DNA from: Paenibacillus lutrae
GTDB lineage: Bacteria > Bacillota > Bacilli > Paenibacillales > NBRC-103111
DNA length: 64,000 nt
Direction: 5' to 3'
Assembly (NCBI RefSeq): GCF_009757775.1
Contig: NZ_RHLK01000014.1
Coordinates: forward strand, 1 to 64,000
Below are positions 49,889-58,882 of the stretch, piece by piece. Each line of letters starts with the position of its first letter. The first letter of the stretch is position 1. Made by a program: the position numbers and the translations under genes. A model generated the notes under the pieces. That model had not been told where the DNA came from. It saw only the letters and a program-made list of their open reading frames with translations, and did not search any database.

Positions 49889-49935
49889 ATGATTATTGTA
49901 AAACCAGCGTGGCCGGCAGTCAACGAGAAGTTGTG

Positions 49936-49967
49936 CAAAACAGCAAAACAGCAAAACAGCAGAACAG
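49936..49967. repeat. Four tandem CAAAACAG units
   Basis: Three exact 8-base units CAAAACAG and a fourth CAGAACAG. Too short and without spacers, so not a CRISPR array. A frame-changing microsatellite in non-coding DNA. Confidence 0.8.
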
Positions 49968-49997
49968 CCAACCGGGATTTCCGCGGCTGGCTGTTCT
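49961..49997. repeat. Hairpin adjoining the tandem repeat
   Basis: AGAACAGCCA pairs with TGGCTGTTCT around an inner CCG...CGG stem. There is no T-run after it; on the minus strand it is followed by the A/C-rich repeat complement (T-rich), so weak termination toward MarR is possible. Confidence 0.5.
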
Positions 49998-50130
49998 TAG
50001 TGAATGTGGTTGGAGTATTCCTCTGGTTTTGTATCGCGAGCAGATTTGGGCACGCGGTGCGGCGCCTGCATGAAGCGGTAAGAATCTAAACGATAGACTC
50101 CGTTCCTCTCTATTTAACCTGCCCGTTATC

Positions 50131-50508
50131 TTATCCCTTGCTTGCGGTCAATGCGTAAGTCTCAATCTCTTGCTGTTTGATCCGCATGTGCTCTACATGG
50201 GTGGAACCCCATTCATGCATCATTTTCAAAACAGGCTCAAGGGTTCTGCCATAAGGGGTCAAGGAATATTCGACTTTGGGCGGAACAATCGGATAGACGA
50301 CACGCTGCACGATATCCTGGCTTTCCAGTTCGCGAAGCTGAGTGGTCAGCATTTTTTTGGTTATACCAGGCAGGGCATGTTGGAGTTCGCTGAACCGGTT
50401 CGTCCCGGTAAAGAGCAGATGGAGCAGAATTTTACACTTCCATTTGCCTACGATAATCTCCAGCGCCGGCTGAACCTGGCAAGATTCTGCATCGGATGAC
50501 ACGGGCAT
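50131..50508 (-). CDS. HxlR (DUF24)-family regulator, likely quinone/redox sensor
   Basis: A 125-residue winged-helix protein: LEIIVGKWKCKILLHLLFTG, FSELQHALPGITKKMLTTQLREL, and the wing VEYSLTPYGRTL. Cys10 lies at the position of the redox-active N-terminal Cys of YodB/HypR-type members, and Cys25 is a second thiol. It is divergent from an azoreductase gene, the same pairing logic as YodB/AzoR1 in B. subtilis. It is expected to repress azoR until quinones or diamide oxidise it. A GGGGG motif sits just upstream of ATG. Confidence 0.85.
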   Translation of the reverse strand: MPVSSDAESCQVQPALEIIVGKWKCKILLHLLFTGTNRFSELQHALPGITKKMLTTQLRELESQDIVQRVVYPIVPPKVEYSLTPYGRTLEPVLKMMHEWGSTHVEHMRIKQQEIETYALTASKG

Positions 50509-50528
50509 TCCCCCTTAGGTTTCTTTTA

Positions 50529-50544
50529 GGATACTTGGATACTT
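50529..50544. repeat. Tandem GGATACTT repeat in HxlR-azoR spacer
   Basis: GGATACTT occurs twice in direct succession, just upstream of the HxlR gene on its own strand. Possible second operator. Confidence 0.4.
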
Positions 50545-50565
50545 TAATGTGTCTACTTCCTTCAA

Positions 50566-50593
50566 TTGCACCTTTATGTCATACTAACATAAT
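50566..50593 (+). promoter_or_regulatory. Probable azoR promoter
   Basis: TTGCAC (50566-50571), 16 bases, CATAAT (50588-50593), ending directly at the TTAGAA palindrome. Confidence 0.45.
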
Positions 50594-50608
50594 TAGAATA
50601 TTTTCTAA
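50593..50608. promoter_or_regulatory. Perfect inverted repeat at azoR transcription start
   Basis: TTAGAA-TATT-TTCTAA lies directly after the probable -10 element of azoR, the place expected for a repressor. The divergent HxlR protein is the likely binder. Confidence 0.6.
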
Positions 50609-50637
50609 AACCTATCCCAACATTATGGAGGATTATC

Positions 50638-51261
50638 ATGTCACAAGTTCTTTTTATCAAAGCTAACGACCGTCCGGCTGAACAAGCTGTCAGTGTTCAA
50701 ATGTACGAAGCCTTTGTAAAGGCATATAGAGAGCAGAATCCGAACGATGAGATTATTGAACTGGATCTGTTCGAAGCGAACCTGCCGTACTTCGGTAATA
50801 CGGCTATCACGGCTTTATACAAAATCAATCAGGGTTTTGACCTGACTGCCGAAGAGCAGCAAATGGCGGACACTGTGAATTCCTACTTGGATCAATTCCT
50901 GGCAGCGGATAAAGTTATGCTGGCATTCCCGCTATGGAACTATACAGCTCCGGCACCAGTGATCACGTATTTGTCCTACCTGGCCCAAGCCGGCAAAACG
51001 TTCAAATACACAGCTGAAGGCCCGGTCGGTCTTGCAGGCGACAAAAAAGTGGTTCTGCTAAGCGCCCGCGGCGGTGTTTATTCTACAGAGCCGATGAGCT
51101 CCTTTGAATCCGCAATCCGTTATGTGAAGGCGAATTTGGCTTTGTGGGGAATCAACCCTGAGGAAGTCATCATCGAATCCCATAACCAGTTCCCGGACCG
51201 TGCGGGTGAAATCGTTGAACAGGGCTTGGCTGCGACCGTTCAAGCGGCTGTCAAATTCTAA
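50638..51261 (+). CDS. azoR: FMN-dependent NADH azoreductase
   Basis: A 207-residue flavodoxin-like enzyme. LFIKANDRP at the N-terminus, FPLWNYTAPAPVITYLSYLAQAGKTF (split FMN and dimer contact region) and LLSARGGVYS are diagnostic of AzoR. It reduces azo dyes and, physiologically, quinones by two electrons, preventing thiol depletion. GGAGG lies seven bases before ATG. It is divergent from the HxlR regulator, and a palindrome covers its predicted transcription start. A terminator follows. Confidence 0.92.
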   Translation: MSQVLFIKANDRPAEQAVSVQMYEAFVKAYREQNPNDEIIELDLFEANLPYFGNTAITALYKINQGFDLTAEEQQMADTVNSYLDQFLAADKVMLAFPLWNYTAPAPVITYLSYLAQAGKTFKYTAEGPVGLAGDKKVVLLSARGGVYSTEPMSSFESAIRYVKANLALWGINPEEVIIESHNQFPDRAGEIVEQGLAATVQAAVKF

Positions 51262-51296
51262 GAATTTGATTCCAGTCTGTTCGTAATACCTGTCCC

Positions 51297-51335
51297 AAAA
51301 CCGTCCCTCTTCTTATAGGAGAGAGACGGTTTTTT
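51297..51335 (+). terminator. Terminator of azoR
   Basis: AAAACCGTC...CTCT / AGAG...GACGGTTTT, followed by T. It may serve the convergent YhgE gene as well. Confidence 0.8.
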
Positions 51336-51356
51336 GTGTTTTTCGGCCGGCTGCGC

Positions 51357-53501
51357 CTAATGGATCAGCTTGCTTTCCTTTGCCTTCTTGACAAGGTTCC
51401 TGCTGGCTGTATTGATGGTTTCCTTCAAAGCCAGACCGATTAAGAGTGTAATCCCCACATAGACGGCCATCATGAAGACATCGGAATACACGTTATCCCA
51501 TAGAATGCCGCCGACGGCTTCGCGCATCAAATCGATCCCATAGGTGAAAGGGAGGTAAGGATGAATCGCTTGGAAAAACGGCGGTGTAACCTGGATCGGG
51601 AAGGTGCCGCCTGATCCGGCCAGCTGGAGCACGAGAAGTACAATGGCCAGCGCTTTGCCCACGTTACCGAATACCGACACGAGGGTATAGACAATGAGCA
51701 TAAAGACGGCGCTGAGCAACATCCCGAAGCTGATGAACCCCAGTTTATCCGCCACATAGGCGCCTAGAATATAAATGTCCCCCAGTGTCACCATAAGCGA
51801 CTGCAGAATTGCTAACGTAAGGAAGGTCAGGTAGCGGCCAAAGAACACCTGGTAGCTGCGGTAAACCGGCTCATGGACGTCCACGGTAAGCAGGGAGACG
51901 AGCAGCAGAGCTCCGACCCATAGCGATAAGGTCGTGAAGAAAGGCGACATAGCGGAGCCGTAGTTCGGGATAGGGAACAGTTTGTTTTCTTTTAACAAGA
52001 CAGGCTCCGCGAAAAATTCGCTTTCTTTCTCGAAATTGTTTTTTAGCAGATCAATAATTTCAGCCAGGTTGCCCTCCTTCTCAAAAGAACGGATGCGTTC
52101 AGCCAGTCCTTTGACCTTGGCTTCCACCTCGGGCAGCTGGCTCTGGATCGCATGCAGCTCCCGGTCTCCGAGTGTCAGGCCCTTGGCGGCGTCCTGCAGG
52201 ATCTTCGTCAGATCCGGGATGCTCTTATTCGCTTCGACCAGCACGTTATGGGCATTCCGGGCCGCAGTATTGGCTTGCTTCATCGCTTGCAGGATCTGCG
52301 GCTGAATCTGGCCTTCATACCGCTGGAGAATATCCCCGAGAAGGCTGTCAGCCTCCTCCGACAACCGGCTGAGGTTATCAACGAGCTCCTTGGCAGGCTG
52401 CTCTCCTTTATCGAGTCCTTCTGTGATTTGGTTGACCAACGTCAGCATCTGCTGGAAGCGATTCTTCGTCTGTTGGAGCTTCTCTATGACGGAAGTGAGC
52501 ACCTGTGATCCGCCGGAGCTGTTGAGCTGCCCGAACAAAGAGGCCATCCGGTCTGCTGCCCCGACAGCAGATGTTAACCGCCCTGCAGTCCGGTCCAAGG
52601 CCGATTTAACGAGCGCAGGGTCAGCCGCGGCATCCTGCAGAATCCCCGTCAGCTCTTCCGCTGAAGCGGCGGTATGCCGAAGCAGGATCAGGTCCTGCTT
52701 GATATCCGGAGCCGCCGCTTTGACCGCCTCAGAGCTTCTGCTGAGATAATCCCCGAGCCGGCTCGTAAATTGCTCGCCGTCTTGGGCCAGCCGGGATACG
52801 ATGGGGAGGTTGTCCTGCGCTTTGCGAATAATCTCATTAGTTTTCTTCACATCGGTGAGCGCTGTGGTTACGGCTGAATTCAATTCCGGGAAAATCGTTT
52901 CAAGCTTGAACACAAGAGTCCTTACTTTCTCGATCGTCGGCAGCTCATTTTCCAGCTCGATACCGACCTCATTAAAAATCCGAAAAATGGTTCCGTTCGC
53001 CACTTTGACAAAATTGCCGCTCACCTCTTCAATCACACTGGAGGCTCCTTTGGAGGTGATTTTGGGCGCCACCGCATTGATTTTCTCGTTCACGGTGTAC
53101 AAAATCTCCGCTTTTTGCGGGTCATCCGTCAGCACAGTGGCGATTTTGGCCGAGAAGTCGGCTGGAATTACAAGGCTGGCGTAATAATCGCCGTGCTCAA
53201 CTCCCCGGAGCGCAGCCTCTTGATCGACGAAGGTCCAGCCGATTTTGTGGTTCTTCTTCAGAGAAGTGACAATCTCCTCGCCCAAATTAATTGCTTGTCC
53301 GCGCAGATCGGCTGCCTGATCATTGTTTGCGACCGCTATGAGGACACCGCTTGTCTGTCCGTAAGGGTCCCAGGAGGCTTTAATATTAAACCAGGCATAC
53401 AGCGAAGGAAGTAAAACAAGTCCGAGTATGACGACAGCTGCGGCCCAGTTGGTCACGATATTCCGTATGTCACGGCTATAAATGCTCCCGATGTTGTTCA
53501 T
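51357..53501 (-). CDS. YhgE/Pip-family membrane protein
   Basis: A 714-residue protein: one N-terminal membrane helix (about 18-38), the YhgE N-domain (WDPYGQTSGVLIAVANND; DQEAALRGVEHGDYYASLVIP), a long extracellular helical region with many Leu/Gln/Asp (about 160-510), and a C-terminal ABC-2-like membrane domain of five or six helices (YQVFFGRYLTF, GGTFPIQVTPPFFQAIHPYLP). The family includes phage-infection protein Pip and the ESX/T7SS-linked YhgE; export or cell-surface roles are likely. It stands alone here with no T7SS gene visible. Confidence 0.88.
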   Translation of the reverse strand: MNNIGSIYSRDIRNIVTNWAAAVVILGLVLLPSLYAWFNIKASWDPYGQTSGVLIAVANNDQAADLRGQAINLGEEIVTSLKKNHKIGWTFVDQEAALRGVEHGDYYASLVIPADFSAKIATVLTDDPQKAEILYTVNEKINAVAPKITSKGASSVIEEVSGNFVKVANGTIFRIFNEVGIELENELPTIEKVRTLVFKLETIFPELNSAVTTALTDVKKTNEIIRKAQDNLPIVSRLAQDGEQFTSRLGDYLSRSSEAVKAAAPDIKQDLILLRHTAASAEELTGILQDAAADPALVKSALDRTAGRLTSAVGAADRMASLFGQLNSSGGSQVLTSVIEKLQQTKNRFQQMLTLVNQITEGLDKGEQPAKELVDNLSRLSEEADSLLGDILQRYEGQIQPQILQAMKQANTAARNAHNVLVEANKSIPDLTKILQDAAKGLTLGDRELHAIQSQLPEVEAKVKGLAERIRSFEKEGNLAEIIDLLKNNFEKESEFFAEPVLLKENKLFPIPNYGSAMSPFFTTLSLWVGALLLVSLLTVDVHEPVYRSYQVFFGRYLTFLTLAILQSLMVTLGDIYILGAYVADKLGFISFGMLLSAVFMLIVYTLVSVFGNVGKALAIVLLVLQLAGSGGTFPIQVTPPFFQAIHPYLPFTYGIDLMREAVGGILWDNVYSDVFMMAVYVGITLLIGLALKETINTASRNLVKKAKESKLIH

Positions 53502-53615
53502 GGCGTAGAATTCTCCTGTCTGGGTGGGAATGTCCTGTTAGTATGGCATGGCACTCTGCCAGGCATACCCAACACCCGCAGATACTCGAGGTGCCGAGGC
53601 GGCCGGCAAATGCAG

Positions 53616-53668
53616 AAAAAAGCGCACGGTCTATCTGTTCGTTCCAGATAGACTGTACGCTTTTTTAT
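53616..53668. terminator. Bidirectional terminator
   Basis: AAAAAGCG-AC-GTCTATCTG pairs with CAGATAGAC-GT-CGCTTTTT around TTCGTTC. T-runs on both strands. It ends the symporter gene on the minus strand. Confidence 0.85.
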
Positions 53669-53733
53669 TAAAGAGAAGATTTTAATGCTGACACTGTACT
53701 GTACAGCAAGTATCGGCCAAGATCAGCGGCTTC

Positions 53734-55089
53734 TTAAGCCGGGTTCAGTTCCAGTTCATCTTCTTCGTCGCGGTCAAACGAGGCGCGGTCGAATTCGCCT
53801 TCGGAATCAGCCACAATAAGAGTGGATACGGTTGTACCTGTTGCATTGACAGCGGTACGGCCCATATCGACGATCGCGTCGATGGCAAGCGTCAGTCCCA
53901 GTCCTTCCAGCGGAAGGCCGAGGGCGGTTAACACGACAGTGGTCGAAATGGCGGCAGGTCCGGGAACACCGGCTACGCCCACGGAAGAGATCATGCTGAC
54001 AAGGACGATCAGAATGTAGTCGGACACGCCCAGCTGAATGTTGTATACGCCGGCGACGAAAATGGCTACCATGGCCGGCCACACACCGCCGCAGCCGTTC
54101 ATATTGATCGTTGCGCCGAGCGGAGCCACGAAGCTCGCGATACGTGGGGATACACGCATGCGCTTGGTCAGAACTTCAAGGTTAACCGGCAGGGTTGCGT
54201 AGCTACTTCGTGTTGTAAAAGCAACCGCAATTGTCGGATAAGCTTTACGCAGGAATTTGAGCGGATTGACTCGTGCTACGAAAGTTACAAGGCCGCCGAA
54301 TGTGATAACGAAGTGGAGCAGAAGTGCCGTATAGGTCGCAATAATCAGCATGATCAGCGGCTTTAAGGTTTCGACGCCGTATCTGGCTGCCATAGCGGCG
54401 ATTAGTGCATATACGCCGTAAGGTGTTAAGCGGATCACATACTTGATGACCTGGTGAAGGACACTGGCAAGCGATTCGATCAGCTGCTTCACCGGTTGTA
54501 CAACTTCCGGCTTCTTGGAGCCGATATGCACGATGGCTACCGCGATAAAGATCGCAAAGATAAGCACGGGAACGACTTTGCCGGTCGCCATCTCATTAAT
54601 AGGATTCGCAGGTACGAGATCCAGAATAACCTGGGAGAAGGTTGGAATCTCTTTCGGTTTGAAGTTCTGGGGCACGCTCTGCGCAATCCCGGAGCCCGGA
54701 TTGAAAGCCAGAGCAACGAGCAGGCCGATCAGCGCTGCGACACCTGTAGTAGCCAGGAATAGGGAAATGGTCTTGATCCCGATTTTGCGCAGCTGACCCA
54801 GATTGGAAATTCCGGCGATGCTGTTGATAACAAGCACCACAACGAGTGGAATAACCATCATTTTAATCAGATTCACATAAATGCTTCCTATGGTTGACAC
54901 GCTTTTGGCGTCCAGCTTGAAAGCATTCAGGAAAATACCGACGACAAGACCGATTCCGAGACCGATCAGGACGCGGTAGCCGAAGCTGACACGCTTTTTG
55001 CCGAGAAAATAAAGAAAGCCGATGACGACTAGAGAAATGACTAAGCTGATCCAGTTCGTCTGGAAGGCTTGAATCAAATTGTTGTTCAT
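53734..55089 (-). CDS. Dicarboxylate/amino acid:cation symporter, TcyP-like
   Basis: A 451-residue DAACS (GltP-fold) transporter with eight helices and two hairpins. SYATLPVNLEVLTKRM, ATINMNGCGGVWPAMVAIFVAG and DMGRTAVNATGTT are the substrate and cation sites. The S-Y-A-T-L-P and NMNGCGG forms are closest to the L-cystine transporter TcyP (YhcL) rather than glutamate carriers, so cystine uptake is my preferred substrate. The acidic C-terminus (DRDEEDELELNPA) is family-atypical. AGGGGG precedes ATG. Monocistronic with its own terminator. Confidence 0.82.
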   Translation of the reverse strand: MNNNLIQAFQTNWISLVISLVVIGFLYFLGKKRVSFGYRVLIGLGIGLVVGIFLNAFKLDAKSVSTIGSIYVNLIKMMVIPLVVVLVINSIAGISNLGQLRKIGIKTISLFLATTGVAALIGLLVALAFNPGSGIAQSVPQNFKPKEIPTFSQVILDLVPANPINEMATGKVVPVLIFAIFIAVAIVHIGSKKPEVVQPVKQLIESLASVLHQVIKYVIRLTPYGVYALIAAMAARYGVETLKPLIMLIIATYTALLLHFVITFGGLVTFVARVNPLKFLRKAYPTIAVAFTTRSSYATLPVNLEVLTKRMRVSPRIASFVAPLGATINMNGCGGVWPAMVAIFVAGVYNIQLGVSDYILIVLVSMISSVGVAGVPGPAAISTTVVLTALGLPLEGLGLTLAIDAIVDMGRTAVNATGTTVSTLIVADSEGEFDRASFDRDEEDELELNPA

Positions 55090-55580
55090 GGTAATCCCCC
55101 TTAATGCCTATGTTTATAGTCGGAAATGATGTATGTATCGTACTACCAGCAGTGATAGGTGTCAAGGCACAAATTTTATTTTATTTATATGCTGGAAAAT
55201 AACGATTTAGCAGATTTTAGGAGGAGACAACCAATTTTACCGGATATTATAAAAAAATAAACCAAATAAATAAAGGGGATAACGCTCCTTGATTCCTTGA
55301 ATTAAAGGGTCGGCCGACTCTACAAGTATTATGTCCGGGGGAGAATGAGAAATACTTAATTTGGAATAAGCATGAGCGAAAACGAAATATCTATTGGAAG
55401 GAAAAGGGGGAAATTGAAGTGGAAGTAAGAAGGAGAGGGGGCAAACGGGGCGGATCGTTATAATGAACGGCTGAATGGCTCATTCCGGACAAAAATATGC
55501 TGACATGGCTTGTAATTTATAGCCAATGTTCAGTAATATAAACGAGTATCCATCCAATTTGTGACTTGAGGAGAACGTTC
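55090..55580. other. Divergent region symporter/EAL gene
   Basis: About 490 bases. A probable promoter for the EAL gene lies at 55510-55539. The rest is A/G-rich (about 55380-55450) and holds no gene or structured element that I can support. Confidence 0.45.
55510..55539 (+). promoter_or_regulatory. Probable promoter of the EAL gene
   Basis: TTGTAA (55510-55515), 18 bases, TAATAT (55534-55539), about 40 bases before the start codon. Confidence 0.45.
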
Positions 55581-56606
55581 ATGGCAATCACTTGCTCAAA
55601 CTGCTTCGTTGGGGAGCGCGGTTACACGGTCTACTTCAGTCAAAATGAATCTTCCGCGTTTCTGGATGCCTATTTACCGGAATTTCCGCCGGATCATTGG
55701 TGCAAAATTAATCCGCGATTATTCTGGATGCACGAATCATTATTTAATGCGATGCTCGATTATATAGCGGTACATCTTCAAGCCAATGGCATTCTCGCTG
55801 TGGAAACTGCAAAACAGGACCCGTATAACGGTCTCGATAAACTCAAACCGATCCTGTCCTTTAAAGAGGCGAGGGACGCCCACTGGATCGACGATATTAT
55901 ACGTAACCGGTCTATCCGCACCTTCTACCAGCCGATCGTTTCCTATAATGGAAAGAACAGTTCCATCATAGGCTATGAACTTCTATCCCGTGGCACGTCA
56001 CAAGCGGGAGAAATCATTCCTCCGGTGCAGTTGTTCCAGGCCGCTAAGGCAAGGGACCGCTTGTTTGCGCTGGATCGTGCCTGCAGATTGGAAGCGGTTA
56101 AAAATGCGGTGGGATTAGGGGACGGGCTGGTATTTATCAATTTCCTGCCGACGTCCATTTATAATCCGCAGCACTGCCTCCAATCTACCGTTGATATGGT
56201 ACAACGCTCGGGCATTCGTCCGGAGTCTATTGTGTTCGAAGTTGTGGAGAGCGAAGAAATAAAGAACAAACAGCATCTCCGCAGTATTCTGGAATACTAC
56301 AAAGCTCACGGCTTCCGTTATGCGCTTGACGATGTAGGAACGGGCTTCAACAGTCTGCAGGTTCTGGCGGAACTGGAACCGGATGTCGTGAAGCTGGCTA
56401 TCGAATTCAGCCGCGGAATCGCCAAAGATAAAGGCAAGCAGCGTGTCGCCAGAGCCGTGGTCCAGATGACCCAGGAGCTGAATTCACGCGCGCTTGCCGA
56501 AGGGATTGAAGACCGGGATGACCTGGAATGCTTAAGGGATCTCGGATATGAGTGGTTTCAGGGGTATTATTTCGGCAAGCCGGAGCCGGAGCCCCTGCGT
56601 GCCTGA
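55581..56606 (+). CDS. EAL-domain protein, likely c-di-GMP phosphodiesterase
   Basis: A 341-residue cytosolic protein. Residues about 1-100 form an N-terminal domain with paired Cys (CSNCF) that I cannot assign. The EAL domain (about 108-335) has YELLSRG, FINFLP, VFEVVESE, ALDDVGTG, DVVKLAIEF, LAEGIED and WFQGYYFGKP. The metal and catalytic residues (E, N, E, DD, K, E, Q) all appear present, so hydrolysis of c-di-GMP to pGpG is likely. No GGDEF or PAS is attached. GAGGAG lies seven bases before ATG 55581; an earlier TTG in frame is part of the ribosome site. Confidence 0.88.
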   Translation: MAITCSNCFVGERGYTVYFSQNESSAFLDAYLPEFPPDHWCKINPRLFWMHESLFNAMLDYIAVHLQANGILAVETAKQDPYNGLDKLKPILSFKEARDAHWIDDIIRNRSIRTFYQPIVSYNGKNSSIIGYELLSRGTSQAGEIIPPVQLFQAAKARDRLFALDRACRLEAVKNAVGLGDGLVFINFLPTSIYNPQHCLQSTVDMVQRSGIRPESIVFEVVESEEIKNKQHLRSILEYYKAHGFRYALDDVGTGFNSLQVLAELEPDVVKLAIEFSRGIAKDKGKQRVARAVVQMTQELNSRALAEGIEDRDDLECLRDLGYEWFQGYYFGKPEPEPLRA

Positions 56607-56740
56607 TGCTGCGCGCTGCACTTCTTAACGCCGCTTCCGCTCCTCTGGAAGTCTGTCAGGAATCAACGAGGCTATATTGATACGCCCGCCCGTCAGACTG
56701 TCAGGCTGACGGACTGCCCGAAGCTGGAGTGCGGAGCCGG

Positions 56741-58057
56741 TTAGTCCATCTCGTAGATGGTGCCGCTTTTGCTGGCGTAGAGTTCTGCGGCGACTTTCTC
56801 CGCATAGGCATCCGTCATGCCGGAGATATAGTCGGCAACCAGACGGGGCCACGGCCATACGCTGCGGTGGCGCTCATAGTTCTCTATCCAGTCCGGAGGG
56901 ATGATCAGACTGCCCTGATCTTGTACCTTGAAGCTGTCCCACAACCGGCGGATAATAATCTCGCTGCGTTTCTGGAGGCGCTGAACCCGGAAATCTTTGA
57001 TCAGCGTCACCCAGGCGAGTTTCTTGATGATTTCCATTGTTCTCAGCAGGTCCAGATCCTGCCGTCCATCCTGGACGAAAGTGACCCGCTTCCAGCCCTT
57101 ATCCTGATCGTCGATAATCCCGACTTTCCCTGCAAAAGTGCTGACCCAGCGGGCCTTCATCTCCCTGCGCGTCCGTGAAGGCTCACGGTCACACTGGGCG
57201 TAGATCACTTCCCACTGTTCCAGGTAAGAGGCAAGCACCCGCTTGACCATGGCCGGAATGTCCACCTGGTCCCAGCCGACCTCCAGATTCCCCTGATCGT
57301 TTACAATCTCCTGAACCAGATGCCCGACCAGCCGGTCGTCCTCGAAGAAGGAACGGTTCATTTGAATTTTACCTGCGCGGATGCCGTCTTCGATATCATG
57401 CGTAGAGTACGCGATATCATCACACAAATCCATGAGCTGGGCTTCCAGCGTAGAGCACCCCGCAGGCATGTTCCACATATGCCGGAGCTGCGATATGCCC
57501 TGCCATTCCATCCCGTACACGCCCTTGAGCCGGCCCGGCTCATCCAGACTGAACGGGTATTTGTTGATCGCCAGCAGAACAGCCGCCGTCAAGTCCAGAC
57601 CGCTGTCGCTGCCTGCCCGCTTCTCCAGGAATGTGAGAATGCGGAAGTTCTGCGCATTCCCTTCGTAGGCGAGGCCGTGCTCCTCCGCCAGCAGGCGGTC
57701 CAGCACTTCCTCGCCCTTGTGTCCAAAGGGCGGATGGCCCAGGTCATGCGCCAAAGATGCGCACTCTACAACCGCAGGGTCCACGATCAGCCCGGGATGT
57801 TCGCCCGAAGAGCAGAACGCGTACTGTTTACGCATCCGCCGCGCGACTTCCCGGGCGATTTGCGATACTTCCAGCGAGTGGGTGAGGCGGGTCCGGTAAT
57901 AATCGCCTGTTCCGGCGCCGAACACTTGTGATTTGCCCTGCAGCCTGCGGAACACGGGAGACTGGATGAGCCGGGCGTAATCCCGCTCGTATTCATCCCT
58001 CTCTTCACTGAACGTGCCGAGTACAGGTTCGTCCAGCCGGTATTTTCGCAAATCCAT
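56741..58057 (-). CDS. dgt: dGTPase-like HD-domain triphosphohydrolase
   Basis: A 438-residue HD protein. RRLQGKSQVF, TRLTHSLEVSQIARE (H60), SLAHDLGHPPFGHKGEE (H104, D105) and DLCDDIAYSTHDIED make up the complete metal site of Dgt enzymes, which remove triphosphate from dGTP and other dNTPs. The longer frame starts at 58120, but ATG 58057 (MDLRKYRLDEP) is preceded by GGGGGT at six bases. It is transcribed alone. The family influences dNTP pools and phage sensitivity in some bacteria. Confidence 0.9.
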   Translation of the reverse strand: MDLRKYRLDEPVLGTFSEERDEYERDYARLIQSPVFRRLQGKSQVFGAGTGDYYRTRLTHSLEVSQIAREVARRMRKQYAFCSSGEHPGLIVDPAVVECASLAHDLGHPPFGHKGEEVLDRLLAEEHGLAYEGNAQNFRILTFLEKRAGSDSGLDLTAAVLLAINKYPFSLDEPGRLKGVYGMEWQGISQLRHMWNMPAGCSTLEAQLMDLCDDIAYSTHDIEDGIRAGKIQMNRSFFEDDRLVGHLVQEIVNDQGNLEVGWDQVDIPAMVKRVLASYLEQWEVIYAQCDREPSRTRREMKARWVSTFAGKVGIIDDQDKGWKRVTFVQDGRQDLDLLRTMEIIKKLAWVTLIKDFRVQRLQKRSEIIIRRLWDSFKVQDQGSLIIPPDWIENYERHRSVWPWPRLVADYISGMTDAYAEKVAAELYASKSGTIYEMD

Positions 58058-58193
58058 ATCATGACCCCCTCTTATATGTAACGTAATCTGACATGATACG
58101 TTCCCCAAATTGTAGCACATTCTTTTTTGACACGAAAAGGGGATAGTGCCCAGAAACAGCAGCGAATAACCCCTAATTGTTCTTGGCTTCTTC

Positions 58194-58550
58194 TTACTTG
58201 TATAGAATATCGTCTTGGAGCGTCGCGACGGTACTTACGACCTGTTCGATATCCTCTTGACCGACCCCCAAATGTTTCAAGGACGCTTTCAAATGAGTTA
58301 CAATTGCGCCAAAATGCTGCGGCTGCAGGTTCATTCCTTTGTGGGCTTCCGCCATAGATTTTCCGCTGTAAACAGCCCCCCCTAGCGCATAAGAAATAAA
58401 AGCGGTCTGATGGCGGCGCTGCTTGTCCATATCCGTGTGCAGGAAATAAGAATTCACCGCTTCATCTGCCAACACCCTTTTATAAAAATCCTCCACCACC
58501 TGCGCTATCGCTTCCTTACCTCCAAGCTTTTGGTACAAAGAATCTTTCAT
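58194..58550 (-). CDS. glbN: Truncated haemoglobin, group I
   Basis: A 118-residue globin. LYQKLGGKEAIAQVVEDFYKR (B10 Tyr), DMDKQRRHQTAFISYALGG and AEAHKGMNL (proximal F8 His) fit group I trHb. It is expected to bind O2 and NO; roles in NO detoxification or oxygen delivery are known for relatives. The frame is open to 58556, but ATG 58550 is eight bases after AAAGGAGG. Group II (YjbI-like) is less likely because the sequence has the longer TrHbN-like F region. Monocistronic. Confidence 0.87.
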   Translation of the reverse strand: MKDSLYQKLGGKEAIAQVVEDFYKRVLADEAVNSYFLHTDMDKQRRHQTAFISYALGGAVYSGKSMAEAHKGMNLQPQHFGAIVTHLKASLKHLGVGQEDIEQVVSTVATLQDDILYK

Positions 58551-58882
58551 AATCAATTCCTCCTTTATTCAGTTTTTTATAGTATGGACTATTCTTAATC
58601 TTACTCCTCATGATCCGCTGTCTGCAAAATAATGCAACTCTCCGACAATCCAATCTTACCGCGGATACAAATCGGACTAACCCGGCTGCGGGTGTGTTCC
58701 GTCCCGTAACTCTGTACAAGTTCATCCTCACAAATTTACCCGCAACCCGGCCATAGAAACCAAGCGCGTACATTATTGAAAAGAAAATCTTAACTTCGCA
58801 TCAAAAAAGCTTCTCCTTCTTACGTGGGAACCACGCAAGGAGAGAAGCCTAAAGCCATGTAATCTCTCAGGAATTCGGCGGA
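58551..58882. other. Intergenic region globin-acyltransferase
   Basis: Contains the acyltransferase terminator (58801-58851) and about 240 bases upstream of the globin gene. The minus-strand 85-codon frame here has no ribosome site and is not called. Confidence 0.45.
58801..58851 (-). terminator. Terminator of the acyltransferase gene
   Basis: GCTTCTCCTT...GTGG / CCAC...AAGGAGAGAAGC with small internal loops. On the minus strand it is followed by TTTTTT. Confidence 0.8.

Noticed and set aside
49936-49967. Short tandem repeats considered as a CRISPR remnant
   Set aside because: Units are 8 bases with no spacers; no cas genes nearby.
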